This document shows, one piece after another, positions 8,398 to 17,606 of a stretch of DNA of 62,049 nt. Under the pieces are notes generated by a model that saw only the letters and a list, made by a program, of their open reading frames with translations, was not told where the DNA came from and did not search any database. The stretch covers positions 504,324 to 566,372 of the forward strand of contig NZ_CDDK01000018.1 in NCBI RefSeq assembly GCF_000820225.1, written 5' to 3'. The number at the start of each line of letters is the position of its first letter. Within the stretch, counting starts at the first letter, position 1. The DNA is from Aeromonas veronii bv. veronii (GTDB lineage Bacteria; Pseudomonadota; Gammaproteobacteria; Enterobacterales; Aeromonadaceae). A program made the position numbers and the translations under genes.

Positions 8398-10347
8398 ATG
8401 GCCAGAAAGGATGCCAGCCTAGCGCTGCGTAAGGCTCGCAGCATCAATGGCCAGCTGGAGCTGAACCAGTCAGACGTGGTGCGCCTGGTAGGCATCCTGC
8501 ATAGTACCAACTTGCCGCCACGCCTGAGTGCGTCACCGGGTCTGGTGCTGTCATCGGTATTGGATGGCGCCCCTAATCGCTCCAGCGCGATGCTGGACGG
8601 CTCTGTGGTACTTGATGCGGTGCTTGCCAGCCATACCCATGGCCGTGGGGAGCTGGTCGGTGCGTTCGTCATTGAATGCACCATGGCGAGCACATCCCGC
8701 GCCCCGCAGCCTGTGCTCGCCGGGCAGTATGACCAGAACGTATTCCGAGGCCCTGCCAGTGCAATGGGGGATGTTTGGGAGCGGGCAGATAGCCATTCCC
8801 AGGCACTCAGTAGCGAATGGCAGAAGGCAGGCACCGAGCGGGCAACCAGCCGCTCCCTGTGGCAGCAGGCCGCCGCGCATCAGCAGCAGGTGGCCGAGCT
8901 GGGCGAGCAGATGCACCAGACGTTCATGGCCAATCAACAGCGCTTTGCCGAGGGGATGCCGGTCAGCAAGCAGAACCGCCAGGGCTATGACAGCCTGGCC
9001 GCTGGCCATGTGGCGAATCAGTCCCTGTGGGTTGAGGCGGCCCCGGTCAGCAGCTGGCGCCTGGTCGGGTTCACCAACCCGCCGCGCTTTGACAAGGCTT
9101 GGCAGGCTGACCAGTGGCAAGAGGGCATCCCCATCGGTAAAGGGGTGGCCGCTCAAGCCTGGCATCACGGCAAGCCGCTGATAGAGGGCTGGCGTGATGG
9201 CTGGGACGAGGCTATGTGGCCATCCAAGGGCAAGACGCCGCCGCCAGAACCACCCAAGCCCCCCATCCGCCCCGATAAGCGGGTGTTGCGGCTGGCGTTC
9301 GGGCGCAAGCGCGACACGGCAGAGCTGGAGTTCGTCTGGCAGGGCAGTGATGCGGCAATCGTCATTCCAACCCGGAGGGTTTATCTGGTGAGCAATACAG
9401 CGAAGATCGTGCGGGTACGGGATGGGCTCGATATCCCGGCCACTGCAGTGAGCATCGAGCTCGATACCGACTCTTGGGCGTGGCAGTTCAGCGCCCAGAT
9501 CCCCCGTATTGCGGCAGCTGCGTTGACCGATGAGGAAGAGGTCAGCATCCATATCAACGGTCAGCGATGGGACTGCGTGTGCGATGGTTGGCAATCGAGC
9601 CAGAGCTTTGGCCGCGAGTCGGCAACGCTGACGGGCCGCTCGCGAACCGCTTACTTGTCGCCAACCCATGTATTGGCGCAGGCGGTGAGTGAGCGTGCAG
9701 CCGCGACCATGGCCCAGCTGGCTGCGGCCGTATTGCCGGTGGGGTGGACGCTGGATTGGCAAGCGGCTGACTGGTTGGTGCCTGCAGGGTTCTTTAGCCT
9801 GGACAACCAGACCCCGATCGAGGTGGTCAGGTACCTGGTCGAGGCGGCCGGTGGTTTTGTGTTGCCACACCAGCGCAACCGCCATCTGGTCATCAAGCCG
9901 CGTTATCCCACAGTGCCGTGGCAGCTCGATACAGCGCAGGCCGATGTGGCGATCCCCCGCGCCATCATTACTACCCTGGGCAGTGACTTCCAGCCGGGTC
10001 ATGCCGCCAACGGGATCTGGGTCAGCGGTGGCCACCAGGGCATCAGTGCGCGGGTGGTGCGCCAAGGGACGGCTGGCGAGCAACAAGCGCCGACCATCAC
10101 CCACCCGTTGGTATGTGATGTGACGGCCGCCCGTGCCCAGGGTGTGGTGGGGCTGGCCAAGACCATGCCCAAGCGTACCCAGACCATTGAACTGCCGTTG
10201 TCAGCTGATACCGGCTTGATCCTGCCGGGGGCGTTGCTCACCGTGGACGGTTGGAAGGGCTACAACCGGGGCGTCAGGGTCTCTGCTGCGTTGCAGAATA
10301 GGGCCATGACGGTACGCCAGCAGCTGAGTGTGGAGCGATTTGTATGA
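8398..10347 (+). CDS. Phage tail hub/baseplate-like protein
   Basis: This is a predicted 649-residue protein. The region of residues 125-290 is helical with repeated Trp-x-x-Ala units (VWERAD, EWQKAG, LWQQAA), then a Pro-rich linker (residues 279-292). The C-terminal half (about 300-649) is beta-rich, with segments such as LVSNTAKIVRVRDG, SVELD-like strands and a DNQTPIEVVRYLVEAAGGF element that recall the hub or tail-tip proteins which close siphovirus and myovirus tails. It overlaps the next gene by 4 bases. The role is inferred from composition and order, not from a named domain. Confidence 0.5.
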   Translation: MARKDASLALRKARSINGQLELNQSDVVRLVGILHSTNLPPRLSASPGLVLSSVLDGAPNRSSAMLDGSVVLDAVLASHTHGRGELVGAFVIECTMASTSRAPQPVLAGQYDQNVFRGPASAMGDVWERADSHSQALSSEWQKAGTERATSRSLWQQAAAHQQQVAELGEQMHQTFMANQQRFAEGMPVSKQNRQGYDSLAAGHVANQSLWVEAAPVSSWRLVGFTNPPRFDKAWQADQWQEGIPIGKGVAAQAWHHGKPLIEGWRDGWDEAMWPSKGKTPPPEPPKPPIRPDKRVLRLAFGRKRDTAELEFVWQGSDAAIVIPTRRVYLVSNTAKIVRVRDGLDIPATAVSIELDTDSWAWQFSAQIPRIAAAALTDEEEVSIHINGQRWDCVCDGWQSSQSFGRESATLTGRSRTAYLSPTHVLAQAVSERAAATMAQLAAAVLPVGWTLDWQAADWLVPAGFFSLDNQTPIEVVRYLVEAAGGFVLPHQRNRHLVIKPRYPTVPWQLDTAQADVAIPRAIITTLGSDFQPGHAANGIWVSGGHQGISARVVRQGTAGEQQAPTITHPLVCDVTAARAQGVVGLAKTMPKRTQTIELPLSADTGLILPGALLTVDGWKGYNRGVRVSAALQNRAMTVRQQLSVERFV

Positions 10348-10562
10348 ACCTGTTTAAGCGATTCCTGGAGCTGGTGCCCGGCGCTGATCCCTTGCTGGTT
10401 GGTACCGTGACCGCAGTAGGTACCACGACCACCACTCTCAATACGTTGGCGGGCGGGGTGGTCACAGTTCGGGGCACCGGAGTAGCCATCGGCAAGAAGG
10501 CGTTTTACAGGGGAGGGGAGCTGGCAGGAGAGGCGCCGGATTTACCGACCTATGAGGAATAG
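10344..10562 (+). CDS. Small terminal phage protein
   Basis: A 72-residue protein that starts within the stop of the preceding hub-like gene (ATGA overlap). The middle is a Val/Gly/Thr-rich beta segment with repeated GTVTAVGTTTT- and GGVVTVRGTG-like strands, and it ends in an acidic tail. It is the last gene of the prophage before the putative phage end. The function is unknown; the strict coupling suggests it folds or assembles with the hub-like protein. Confidence 0.5.
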   Translation: MNLFKRFLELVPGADPLLVGTVTAVGTTTTTLNTLAGGVVTVRGTGVAIGKKAFYRGGELAGEAPDLPTYEE

Positions 10563-10586
10563 AGGTTTAATGCCGGTTTAACGGGG

Positions 10587-10626
10587 TTATCAAACTCAGT
10601 GATTCCGGTGCCATCAAGTTTGATAA
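10587..10626. repeat. Inverted repeat TTATCAAAC / GTTTGATAA near the phage end
   Basis: A perfect 9-base inverted repeat with a 22-base spacer lies between the last phage gene and the putative phage end. No T run follows, so it is not a typical intrinsic terminator. It may be a protein-binding site in the end region or a weak transcription stop. Confidence 0.45.
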
Positions 10627-10640
10627 ACTACTGGGCCGGT

Positions 10641-10690
10641 AGCTTTTCATTTTCCCCGCAATTCTTTTTCATTTTCGGCGGCGGGCTACA
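10641..10690 (+). mobile_element. Putative right end of a Mu-like transposable prophage
   Basis: Two exact copies of TTTTCATTTTC lie at 10644-10654 and 10666-10676, spaced 22 bases apart (two helical turns). They are followed by a GC-rich block and the terminal dinucleotide CA at 10689-10690. This layout, T-rich repeats then a GC-rich tip ending in CA, resembles the right end of phage Mu as I remember it. It sits 128 bases after the last tail gene and 100 bases before fabV, where the host should resume. The left end and the 5-base target duplication are outside the window. Confidence 0.45.
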
Positions 10691-10789
10691 CCATTTTTGC
10701 CGCAGTTCAACACATCAGAGCACCTTATCGCGGCAAGATGAGGTATCTTATGCCCCGATTTCATCCATTAAACGGATCCGAGACCCCAT

Positions 10790-11983
10790 ATGATCATCAA
10801 ACCCAAGGTTCGCGGCTTTATCTGCACCACCACTCATCCGGTCGGTTGTGAAGCCAATGTTCGTCGCCAGATCGCTTATACCAAGGCCAAGGGCACCATC
10901 GAGAATGGTCCCAAGAAGGTGCTGGTGATCGGCGCTTCCACCGGTTATGGCCTGGCCTCCCGGATTGCGGCTGCCTTCGGTAGCGGCGCCGCCACCCTCG
11001 GCGTCTTCTTTGAAAAAGCGGGCACCGAGTCCAAGACCGGTACCGCTGGCTGGTACAACTCTGCCGCCTTCGACAAGGCAGCCAAAGAGGCGGGCCTCTA
11101 CGCCAAGAGCGTCAACGGCGATGCCTTCTCCAACGAGTGCCGCGCCAAGGTGATCGAGCTTATCAAGCAGGATCTGGGTCAAATCGATCTGGTTGTCTAC
11201 TCCCTGGCCTCTCCGGTGCGCAAGATGCCGGAAACCGGCGAAGTGGTGCGCTCTGCCCTCAAACCGATCGGCGAGGTCTACACCACCACCGCCATTGATA
11301 CCAACAAGGATCAGATCATCACCGCTACCGTCGAGCCGGCGAACGAGGAAGAGATCCAGAACACCATCACCGTCATGGGCGGTCAGGATTGGGAGCTGTG
11401 GATGGCTGCCCTGCGTGATGCCGGTGTGCTGGCTGACGGCGCCAAGTCCGTGGCCTACTCCTACATCGGTACCGATCTGACCTGGCCAATCTACTGGCAT
11501 GGCACTCTGGGCCGCGCCAAGGAAGATCTGGACCGCGCCGCTGCTGCCATCCGTGGCGATCTGGCTGCCAAGGGCGGCACCGCTCACGTGGCCGTGCTCA
11601 AATCCGTGGTGACCCAGGCCTCTTCCGCCATTCCGGTGATGCCGCTCTATATCTCCATGGCCTTCAAGATCATGAAGGAGAAGGGCATTCACGAGGGGTG
11701 CATGGAGCAGGTGGATCGCATGATGCGCACCCGTCTCTACGCGTCCGACATGGCGCTGGACGAGCAGGCTCGCATCCGCATGGATGACTGGGAACTGCGC
11801 GAAGATGTGCAGCAGACCTGCCGCGACCTGTGGCCATCTATCACCAGCGAGAATCTTTCCGAGCTGACTGACTACACCGGCTACAAGCAGGAGTTCTTGC
11901 GCCTGTTTGGTTTCGGTCTGGATGAGGTCGATTACGATGCGGATGTAAATCCGGACGTGAAATTCGACGTGGTCGAGCTCTGA
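10790..11983 (+). CDS. fabV: Enoyl-ACP reductase FabV
   Basis: This NADH-dependent trans-2-enoyl-ACP reductase catalyses the last step of each fatty-acid elongation round. The 397-residue length is typical of FabV and longer than FabI. It has the N-terminal IIKPKVRGF start of the family, a nucleotide-binding [12 protein letters not shown] segment near residue 45, and the FabV active-site pattern Tyr-x8-Lys at Y235 and K244. FabV enzymes are known to be poorly inhibited by triclosan. It is transcribed alone and closed by a strong terminator. The putative prophage end lies only 100 bases upstream, so insertion may have affected its promoter region. Confidence 0.97.
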   Translation: MIIKPKVRGFICTTTHPVGCEANVRRQIAYTKAKGTIENGPKKVLVIGASTGYGLASRIAAAFGSGAATLGVFFEKAGTESKTGTAGWYNSAAFDKAAKEAGLYAKSVNGDAFSNECRAKVIELIKQDLGQIDLVVYSLASPVRKMPETGEVVRSALKPIGEVYTTTAIDTNKDQIITATVEPANEEEIQNTITVMGGQDWELWMAALRDAGVLADGAKSVAYSYIGTDLTWPIYWHGTLGRAKEDLDRAAAAIRGDLAAKGGTAHVAVLKSVVTQASSAIPVMPLYISMAFKIMKEKGIHEGCMEQVDRMMRTRLYASDMALDEQARIRMDDWELREDVQQTCRDLWPSITSENLSELTDYTGYKQEFLRLFGFGLDEVDYDADVNPDVKFDVVEL

Positions 11984-11997
11984 GTCTGACTCAAGTG

Positions 11998-12028
11998 AAA
12001 ACAGGGCCCCGCGGGGCCCTGTTTTTTT
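11998..12028 (+). terminator. Rho-independent terminator after fabV
   Basis: A GC-rich stem ACAGGGCCCC/GGGGCCCTGT with a 2-base loop is followed by seven T. Confidence 0.9.
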
Positions 12029-12145
12029 GGCAAAAATCCCGCTAATTTGCGGAATTTTATTATCAGCGATCACCTTTTTCCCATATCAAACCCGCTAGTC
12101 TTGCGCTGATCGGATCACAGACGGCATTGCCGAGGAACGGAAGCT

Positions 12146-13620
12146 ATGACCACTCCAAACGAGGCGCCCAAGAAGCGCCAACTTCCCACTGTCTATACCC
12201 TGCTTTTTATTATCATCGCCCTGATGGCCGCCCTGACCTGGGTGCTGCCAGCGGGCAAATATGACTATGTCACCGCCAAGACCCAGAAGCCGGTGGCGGC
12301 AGCGGCCGTGGCCGATTACAGCGGCGACGAGCGGCTGTTGCCGGTGCCCGGCAGTTACACCGAACTCCCCGCCCACCCGCAAGGGGTATTCGAGGTGCTC
12401 AAGGCGCCCATCCAGGGTTTTCACAAGGCGGCCGATGTGGCGCTGTTCGTGCTCATCATCGGCGGTTTTCTCGCGGTGACCATGCAAAGCGGTGCGCTTG
12501 ATGCCGGGGTAGGGGCCATTGTGCGTGGCTTTGCCGGGCGTGAGCGGCTGCTAATTCCTGTGTTGATCGCCCTGTTTGCCCTCGGCGGCTCCACCTTCGG
12601 CATGGCGGAGGAGACGGTAGCCTTCTGGGCGCTGATCGTGCCGGTGATGATGGCGGCGGGCTTCGATCGCATGGTGGCGGCGGGGATCATCCTGCTCGGC
12701 TCCGGGGTCGGGGTGCTCGCCTCCACCGTCAACCCGTTTGCCACCGGCATTGCCTCCGGTTTCGCCGGCATTCCCATTGGTGAGGGGATTGGCCTGCGGG
12801 TCATCCAGTGGCTGCTGCTGGTGATCTTCGCCTCCTGGTTCGTGATGCGCTACGCCAAACAGGTACAGCAGGACAAGTCCCGCTCCGTGCTGGCCGATAT
12901 CGTCTATGACGACGAGTTCTCCCAGATGAAGAGCGGCAACCTCGCCTTCACCGGCAAGCAGAAACTCACCATGCTGGTCTTCTTCGGCACCTTCCTGCTG
13001 ATGATCTATGCGGTGGTGCCTTGGTCAGATCTGGGCATCGATCTGCTGCCTACCCTGGGATGGTGGTTCGACGAGCTCTCCACCCTGTTCTTCAGTGCTT
13101 CCATTTTGATTGCGCTGATCAACCGGATGCCGGAGTCCAACTATGTGGCGACTTTCCTGAGCGGCGCTCGGGATCTTATCGGGGTGGCACTGGTGGTGGC
13201 GGTGGCGCGTGGCATCTATGTGGTGATGGAGCAGGGCGTCATCATCGACACCATTTTGCATTGGGCTGAAGGGCTGGTGACCGGACTCTCCTCGTCGGTC
13301 TTCATCCTGATGGCCTATCTGGTGCACATCATCCTGAGCTTCTTCATCCCCTCCACCTCGGGCTGGCGACTGTCTCCATGCCGCTGATGGGGCCGCTGGC
13401 GGACTTCTCCGGCATCTCCCGGGATCTGGTGATCACCGCCTATCAGTCCGCCTCCGGCTGGATCAACCTGTTCGCCCCTACCGCCGCCCATCTGGTGGCA
13501 GGTCTGGCGCTCGCCAAGATCCCCTACGATCGCTTTGTGCGCTGGGTGCTGCCATTTATCATCGGTGTGGCTCTCATCACCATGGCGGTACTGGTGGCCG
13601 GTGCCCTGCTGCACGGCTGA
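12146..13620 (+). pseudogene. yfcC: YfcC-family membrane transporter, frameshifted
   Basis: Two overlapping frames encode one YfcC/DcuC-superfamily transporter. The first frame (12146-13387) gives 413 residues with many membrane segments and the conserved GGSTFGMAEETVAFW region, then ends in the aberrant SGWRLSPCR. The second frame continues with MPLMGPLADFSG to 13620. Adding one base near 13361-13364 restores an uninterrupted protein of about 491 residues, reading SGLATVSMPLMG, the normal length and sequence style of the family. The likeliest event is loss of one C in a GGGCCTGG-like run. The family is thought to move carboxylates or amino acids across the inner membrane. The protein is probably inactive unless this is a sequencing error. 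Confidence 0.85.
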
Positions 13621-13648
13621 TGGTGCGGATTGAAAACGACAGATAACA

Positions 13649-13674
13649 AAAAGGCTCCCGCGGGAGCCTTTTTC
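13649..13674. terminator. Bidirectional terminator between yfcC and alaA
   Basis: The perfect stem AAGGCTCCCG/CGGGAGCCTT is flanked by A-rich and T-rich runs, so it can serve both converging genes. Confidence 0.88.
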
Positions 13675-13685
13675 ATGAGCTTTGC

Positions 13686-14900
13686 TTACTGCTTGTAGCC
13701 CTTGAGGAAGCGGGCGAGGCGGCCGATGGCATCCTCCAGCTCCTCTTCGCGGGGCAGGAACACCAGCCGGAAGTGATCCGGCGCCGGCCAGTTGAAGCCG
13801 GTGCCCTGTACCAGCAGCAGCTTTTCCTGTTGCAGCAGGTCGAACACCATCTTCTGATCGTCGCGTATGTCATACACCTTGGGGTCGAGGCGCGGGAACA
13901 TGTAGAGCGCCCCCTTGGGTTTGACGCAGGAGACCCCGGGGATCTCGTTCAAGAGCTCCCACGCCTTGTCCCGCTGCTTGCGCAGGCGGCCGCCCGGCAG
14001 GATCAGCTCGTTGATGCTCTGGTAGCCGCCAAGCGCAGTCTGGATGGCGTGCTGCATCGGCACGTTGGCGCACAGCCGCATGGAGGCCAGCATCTCCAGC
14101 CCTTCAATGTAACCGCGGGCACGGCCCTTGGGACCGGTGATGACCATCCAGCCCTGACGGAAGCCGCAGGCACGGTAGGCCTTGGAGAGGCCGTTGAAGG
14201 TCACCACCATCACATCGTCACACAGTGTGCAGACGCTGGTGTGGGAGATATCGTCGTAGAGGATCTTGTCGTAGATCTCGTCGGCGAAAATGATGAGGTT
14301 GTGCTGGCGGGCGATCTCGATCACCTCCAGCAGGAACTCGCTGCCGTAGACTGCACCGGTCGGATTGTTGGGGTTGATCAGTACCAGGCCGCGGGTGCGC
14401 GGGGTAATGCGGGCGCGGATATCGTCGAGATCCGGGTACCAGTCAGCCCCTTCGTCGCAGCGATAGTGCACCGCATGGCCACCGGAGAGAGTGACGGCGG
14501 CGGTCCAGAGCGGGTAGTCGGGGGAGGGTACCAGCATCTCGTCGCCATTGTTGAGCAGCGCCTGCATCGCCATCACGATCAGCTCGCTGGCGCCATTGCC
14601 AATGTAGATGTCGTCGATATCGACCTTGCGCATCCCTTTTTGCTGGTAGTACTGCATCACCGCTTTACGGGCAGAGAAGAGCCCCTTGGAGTCGCAGTAG
14701 CCCTGGCTCAGCGGCATGTTGAGGATCACATCCTTGATGATCTCTTCCGGCGCATCAAAGCCGAACGGTGCCGGGTTGCCGATGTTGAGCTTGAGAATGC
14801 GGTGGCCTTCGTCTTCGAGACGGCGAGCCTCTTTATGCACCGGGCCGCGGATGTCATAGCAGACATCGTCGAGCTTGTGCGACTTGTCGATTGTGAACAT
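13686..14900 (-). CDS. alaA: Alanine aminotransferase AlaA
   Basis: This PLP-dependent class I/II aminotransferase, in the family that makes alanine from pyruvate and glutamate, has 404 residues, within one residue of E. coli AlaA (YfbQ). Visible features are the NPNNPTG segment at about residues 176-182, DEIYD at 207-211 and the PLP-binding lysine K240 in NGLSKAYRACGFRQGW. The protein opens with a typical KLDDVCYDIRGP motif. It is a single-gene unit converging on the yfcC pseudogene and sharing its terminator. Confidence 0.95.
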   Translation of the reverse strand: MFTIDKSHKLDDVCYDIRGPVHKEARRLEDEGHRILKLNIGNPAPFGFDAPEEIIKDVILNMPLSQGYCDSKGLFSARKAVMQYYQQKGMRKVDIDDIYIGNGASELIVMAMQALLNNGDEMLVPSPDYPLWTAAVTLSGGHAVHYRCDEGADWYPDLDDIRARITPRTRGLVLINPNNPTGAVYGSEFLLEVIEIARQHNLIIFADEIYDKILYDDISHTSVCTLCDDVMVVTFNGLSKAYRACGFRQGWMVITGPKGRARGYIEGLEMLASMRLCANVPMQHAIQTALGGYQSINELILPGGRLRKQRDKAWELLNEIPGVSCVKPKGALYMFPRLDPKVYDIRDDQKMVFDLLQQEKLLLVQGTGFNWPAPDHFRLVFLPREEELEDAIGRLARFLKGYKQ

Positions 14901-15281
14901 GGTGAGTGTGATTCCTTCCCCACAGGGACGCGTTGGCGAAAAAGGCGATTTTTAGTATCAAATTTCTTTTCCCCTATTCTTCACAGAATTGAATGCTAGA
15001 ACAATCCTCTTTTTAGAAGAATTCCCTGATTTTTAGCCCTAAAACAGGGTTACTAGAACGTTAAATTCAGCACGATCTTTGGTGCTAACCAAGGTTAACT
15101 AGTGAAACATGGGGAACGAATTAACAAAGCTGCCTGACTGTGTTGCAATATCCGGATCCTGTGGCACGATTGGCTTGTGTAAAAAATCGTCTTCGTCCCC
15201 CTTTTCGATGAGTTGAATGGCACTCATGGTGTCATCTTTATGTGGTTCGCTCATCGGTGTTCACTTCTGCGAGGTTTTCCC
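14901..15281. other. Intergenic region upstream of alaA and DUF1653 gene
   Basis: An AT-rich stretch that must hold the divergent promoters of alaA (minus) and the DUF1653 gene (plus). Short reading frames here have no ribosome-binding site or recognisable product. I could not assign a confident promoter or operator. Confidence 0.5.
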
Positions 15282-15494
15282 ATGCAAGCTCCCGTTCCAG
15301 GCCGCTATCGCCACTTCAAGGGGGGTTACTATCAAGTGCTTGCCCTGGCTTTGCATACCGAAACCCAGGAGCAGCTGGTCATTTATCAATCCGAGCAGGA
15401 TGGTCAGGTCTATGCCCGACCCGTCGCCATGTTTATGGAGTGGATTGAGCATCAGGGGCAGGTTGTCAGCCGTTTTGCCCCTGCAGGAGACTGA
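15282..15494 (+). CDS. DUF1653 domain protein
   Basis: A 70-residue protein consisting entirely of a DUF1653 domain: it opens PGRYRHFKGGYYQVL, followed by ALHTETQEQLVIYQ and the family's RPVAMFMEWIE near the end. The start ATG 15282 follows GAGG at 15271; longer frames starting at 15213 lack this support. The family is widespread, small, and of unknown biochemical role; the beta-rich fold resembles a small SH3-like barrel. It appears to be a single gene. Confidence 0.85.
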   Translation: MQAPVPGRYRHFKGGYYQVLALALHTETQEQLVIYQSEQDGQVYARPVAMFMEWIEHQGQVVSRFAPAGD

Positions 15495-15628
15495 CCACGC
15501 CTCCGTTTATATCGTTCAAGGGATGAACACTCGAGCTAAACGGTGTCACAAGTTGTCGCATGACGCCCTTGGGTATGAGATGTGCAGCCAGCTGTCTTAA
15601 TGATAAATCCCTTATCTAATCAACTAAT

Positions 15629-15644
15629 TGTGACGAATGTCACA
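15629..15644. promoter_or_regulatory. CRP binding site upstream of aqpZ
   Basis: A perfect palindrome TGTGA-N6-TCACA. A -10-like CATAAT at 15691-15696 puts the start of transcription near 15698-15703, so the site is centred about 62-67 bases upstream, consistent with class I CRP activation of aqpZ. Confidence 0.75.
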
Positions 15645-15764
15645 TTGAGTGAGCCCCGCCTGCCGGGTTCGCAATCTGGACTCACACTCCCATAATGCTG
15701 CGCTTGTTCAAGCATGGGCCCTTCTCGGGTCTTGTTCGGTGTTATCTCAAATGGGAGAAATAAT

Positions 15765-16454
15765 GTGAAACCTGTTGCTGCTGAGTTTATGGGCACTTTC
15801 TGGCTGGTATTGGGCGGATGCGGCAGTGCCGTGCTGGCTGCAGCCTTCCCTCACGTCGGGATTGGTCTGCTGGGGGTCTCGCTGGCTTTCGGTCTGACCG
15901 TGCTGACCATGGCGTTTGCCATCGGCCATATCTCCGGTTGCCACCTCAATCCGGCCGTGACCGTCGGTTTGTGGGCGGGTGGTCGTTTTCCGGCATCCGG
16001 TGTACTGCCTTATATCGTGGCGCAAGTGTTGGGTGGCATTGCCGCCGCTGCCGTGCTTTACGTAATTGCCAGCGGTCAGGCCGGGTTTGATCTCTCTGCC
16101 GGTTTTGCTTCCAACGGCTACGGTGAGCACTCTCCGGGTGGTTACAGTCTGACTGCCGCACTCGTATGCGAAATGGTGATGACCGGTTTCTTCCTGTTCG
16201 TCATCATGGGCGCCACCGATAGCCGTGCGCCTGCCGGTTTCGCGCCGATCGCCATCGGTCTGTGCCTGACCCTGATCCACCTCGTCAGCATTCCGGTGAC
16301 CAATACCTCGGTCAACCCGGCCCGCAGTACCGGTGTTGCGCTGTTTGTCGGTGACTGGGCCATCAGCCAGCTGTGGCTGTTCTGGGTTGCCCCGATTGTC
16401 GGTGCCATTCTGGGTGCGCTGGCTTATCGCCTGGTGGCGACTGAGCAGAAGTAA
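15765..16454 (+). CDS. aqpZ: Aquaporin Z
   Basis: This inner-membrane water channel has 229 residues with six membrane helices. Both NPA boxes are present (N62-A64 in HLNPAVTVG and N184-A186 in SVNPARSTG). The selectivity filter residues F42, H172, T181 and R187 match the narrow water-only type. GTG 15765 is the start: GGGAGA lies just upstream and the first residues then align with E. coli AqpZ. A CRP palindrome lies upstream and a terminator immediately downstream, so it is a monocistronic gene probably responsive to cAMP-CRP. Confidence 0.95.
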   Translation: MKPVAAEFMGTFWLVLGGCGSAVLAAAFPHVGIGLLGVSLAFGLTVLTMAFAIGHISGCHLNPAVTVGLWAGGRFPASGVLPYIVAQVLGGIAAAAVLYVIASGQAGFDLSAGFASNGYGEHSPGGYSLTAALVCEMVMTGFFLFVIMGATDSRAPAGFAPIAIGLCLTLIHLVSIPVTNTSVNPARSTGVALFVGDWAISQLWLFWVAPIVGAILGALAYRLVATEQK

Positions 16455-16481
16455 TCATTTGCGAAACAAAGTGTGGTATCG

Positions 16482-16506
16482 ACACGCCTGCGGGCGTGTT
16501 TTTTGT
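16482..16506. terminator. Terminator after aqpZ
   Basis: The stem ACACGCC/GGCGTGT is followed by TTTTTTG. It lies between the converging aqpZ and transglycosylase genes. Confidence 0.85.
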
Positions 16507-16546
16507 TTCTGGAGGGGCGAGAAAAGAGCATTAACCGAGGCTAACC

Positions 16547-17296
16547 TCAGAGCCCTTTGGCCTGCAGCATCTCTTTGTAGCGCAGGTGGAGGAGCTGGAC
16601 ACGCTCCACATAGGCACGGGTTTCCGCATAGGGCGGGATACCGCCATGTTTTTGTACGGCGCCCGCACCGGCGTTGTAGGCCGCGGTCGCCAGCGCCACG
16701 TTGCCGTCATACTGCTTGAGCAGTCCCGCCAGGTATTTCACCCCGCCGAAGATATTCTGCTCCGCCAGCAAGGCATTGCCGACCCCCAACTCCCGCGCCG
16801 TGGCGGGCATCAGCTGGGTCAGCCCCATCGCTCCCTTGCGGGAGACCGCAAGAGGATTGAAAGCGGATTCCGCATGGATCAGCGCCCGGATCAGCGCCGG
16901 CTCAACCTGATAGGTTTTGGCGGCCGCCTTGATGGTGCTGGCATAGTCATAGAGAAACAGCCCTGTGGTCTGCCAGTTGACGCTGGATTTGGGGTCGCAG
17001 GCGAAGCAGTCGTTGAACAGCAGCAGCTCGTAATGGCCCTGTTCGGGCGCCATGTCGGAGTAGCGAACCACCCCGTTTTGTTGCACCGATTTATAGACCT
17101 GGATCTGCTTCTTGCCGTTGGTGGCGACTGCCGTCGTTTGAGCGGTGTCGGGTTGTTGGACGGGAGTTGAATCTTTGACCGGACGCAAGGGGGAGGGAGC
17201 TGCGGTCAGGAAGATCACCTCCGCGGGGGGGGGAGTCTGGCTCCATCCGCTCAGGGGGATCAACAACATATGGCCTGCCAGCATCCATGCTTTCAA
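16547..17296 (-). CDS. Lytic transglycosylase (SLT domain), exported
   Basis: This enzyme cleaves peptidoglycan glycan strands to anhydromuropeptides. The likely start is TTG at 17296: a perfect AAGGAG lies 8 bases upstream and it produces a signal peptide (KAWMLAGHMLLIPLSGWSQ). The mature protein has a Pro/Thr-rich linker, a region around residues 65-125 resembling DUF4124-type segments (VYKSVQQNGVVRYSD), and a C-terminal SLT domain. That domain contains the catalytic-Glu motif HAESAFNPLAVSRKG, then MGLTQLMPATA and AAYNAGAGAV. The length is 249 residues. It converges on aqpZ. Confidence 0.88.
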   Translation of the reverse strand: MKAWMLAGHMLLIPLSGWSQTPPPAEVIFLTAAPSPLRPVKDSTPVQQPDTAQTTAVATNGKKQIQVYKSVQQNGVVRYSDMAPEQGHYELLLFNDCFACDPKSSVNWQTTGLFLYDYASTIKAAAKTYQVEPALIRALIHAESAFNPLAVSRKGAMGLTQLMPATARELGVGNALLAEQNIFGGVKYLAGLLKQYDGNVALATAAYNAGAGAVQKHGGIPPYAETRAYVERVQLLHLRYKEMLQAKGL

Positions 17297-17606
17297 CCCT
17301 GATACTCCTTCTTGTGATGACCATGTTGAGTAAAGCATCATGACGAGGGCAGAACAAGCGGCCAACAGGGGGCAAATGATCCGATTCGGTGACCGGGATC
17401 AAAGTATCCGCCGCAATAAAGGATTGTCATCATAAAGCACGGTTTTGGCAGTCAGGCGGTGGGTCATGGCCTCTTCCACCGGGTAAGCAAGCTGCCCATG
17501 ACGTCCGCTTTTTTGTTGACGAAAGGCATGCTATCGTGCTGGCGTCATGTGGTCGGATTAGCGCACCGTATCTGGCACTAATAACTGATTATCAAAGGAT
17601 TTGTCT

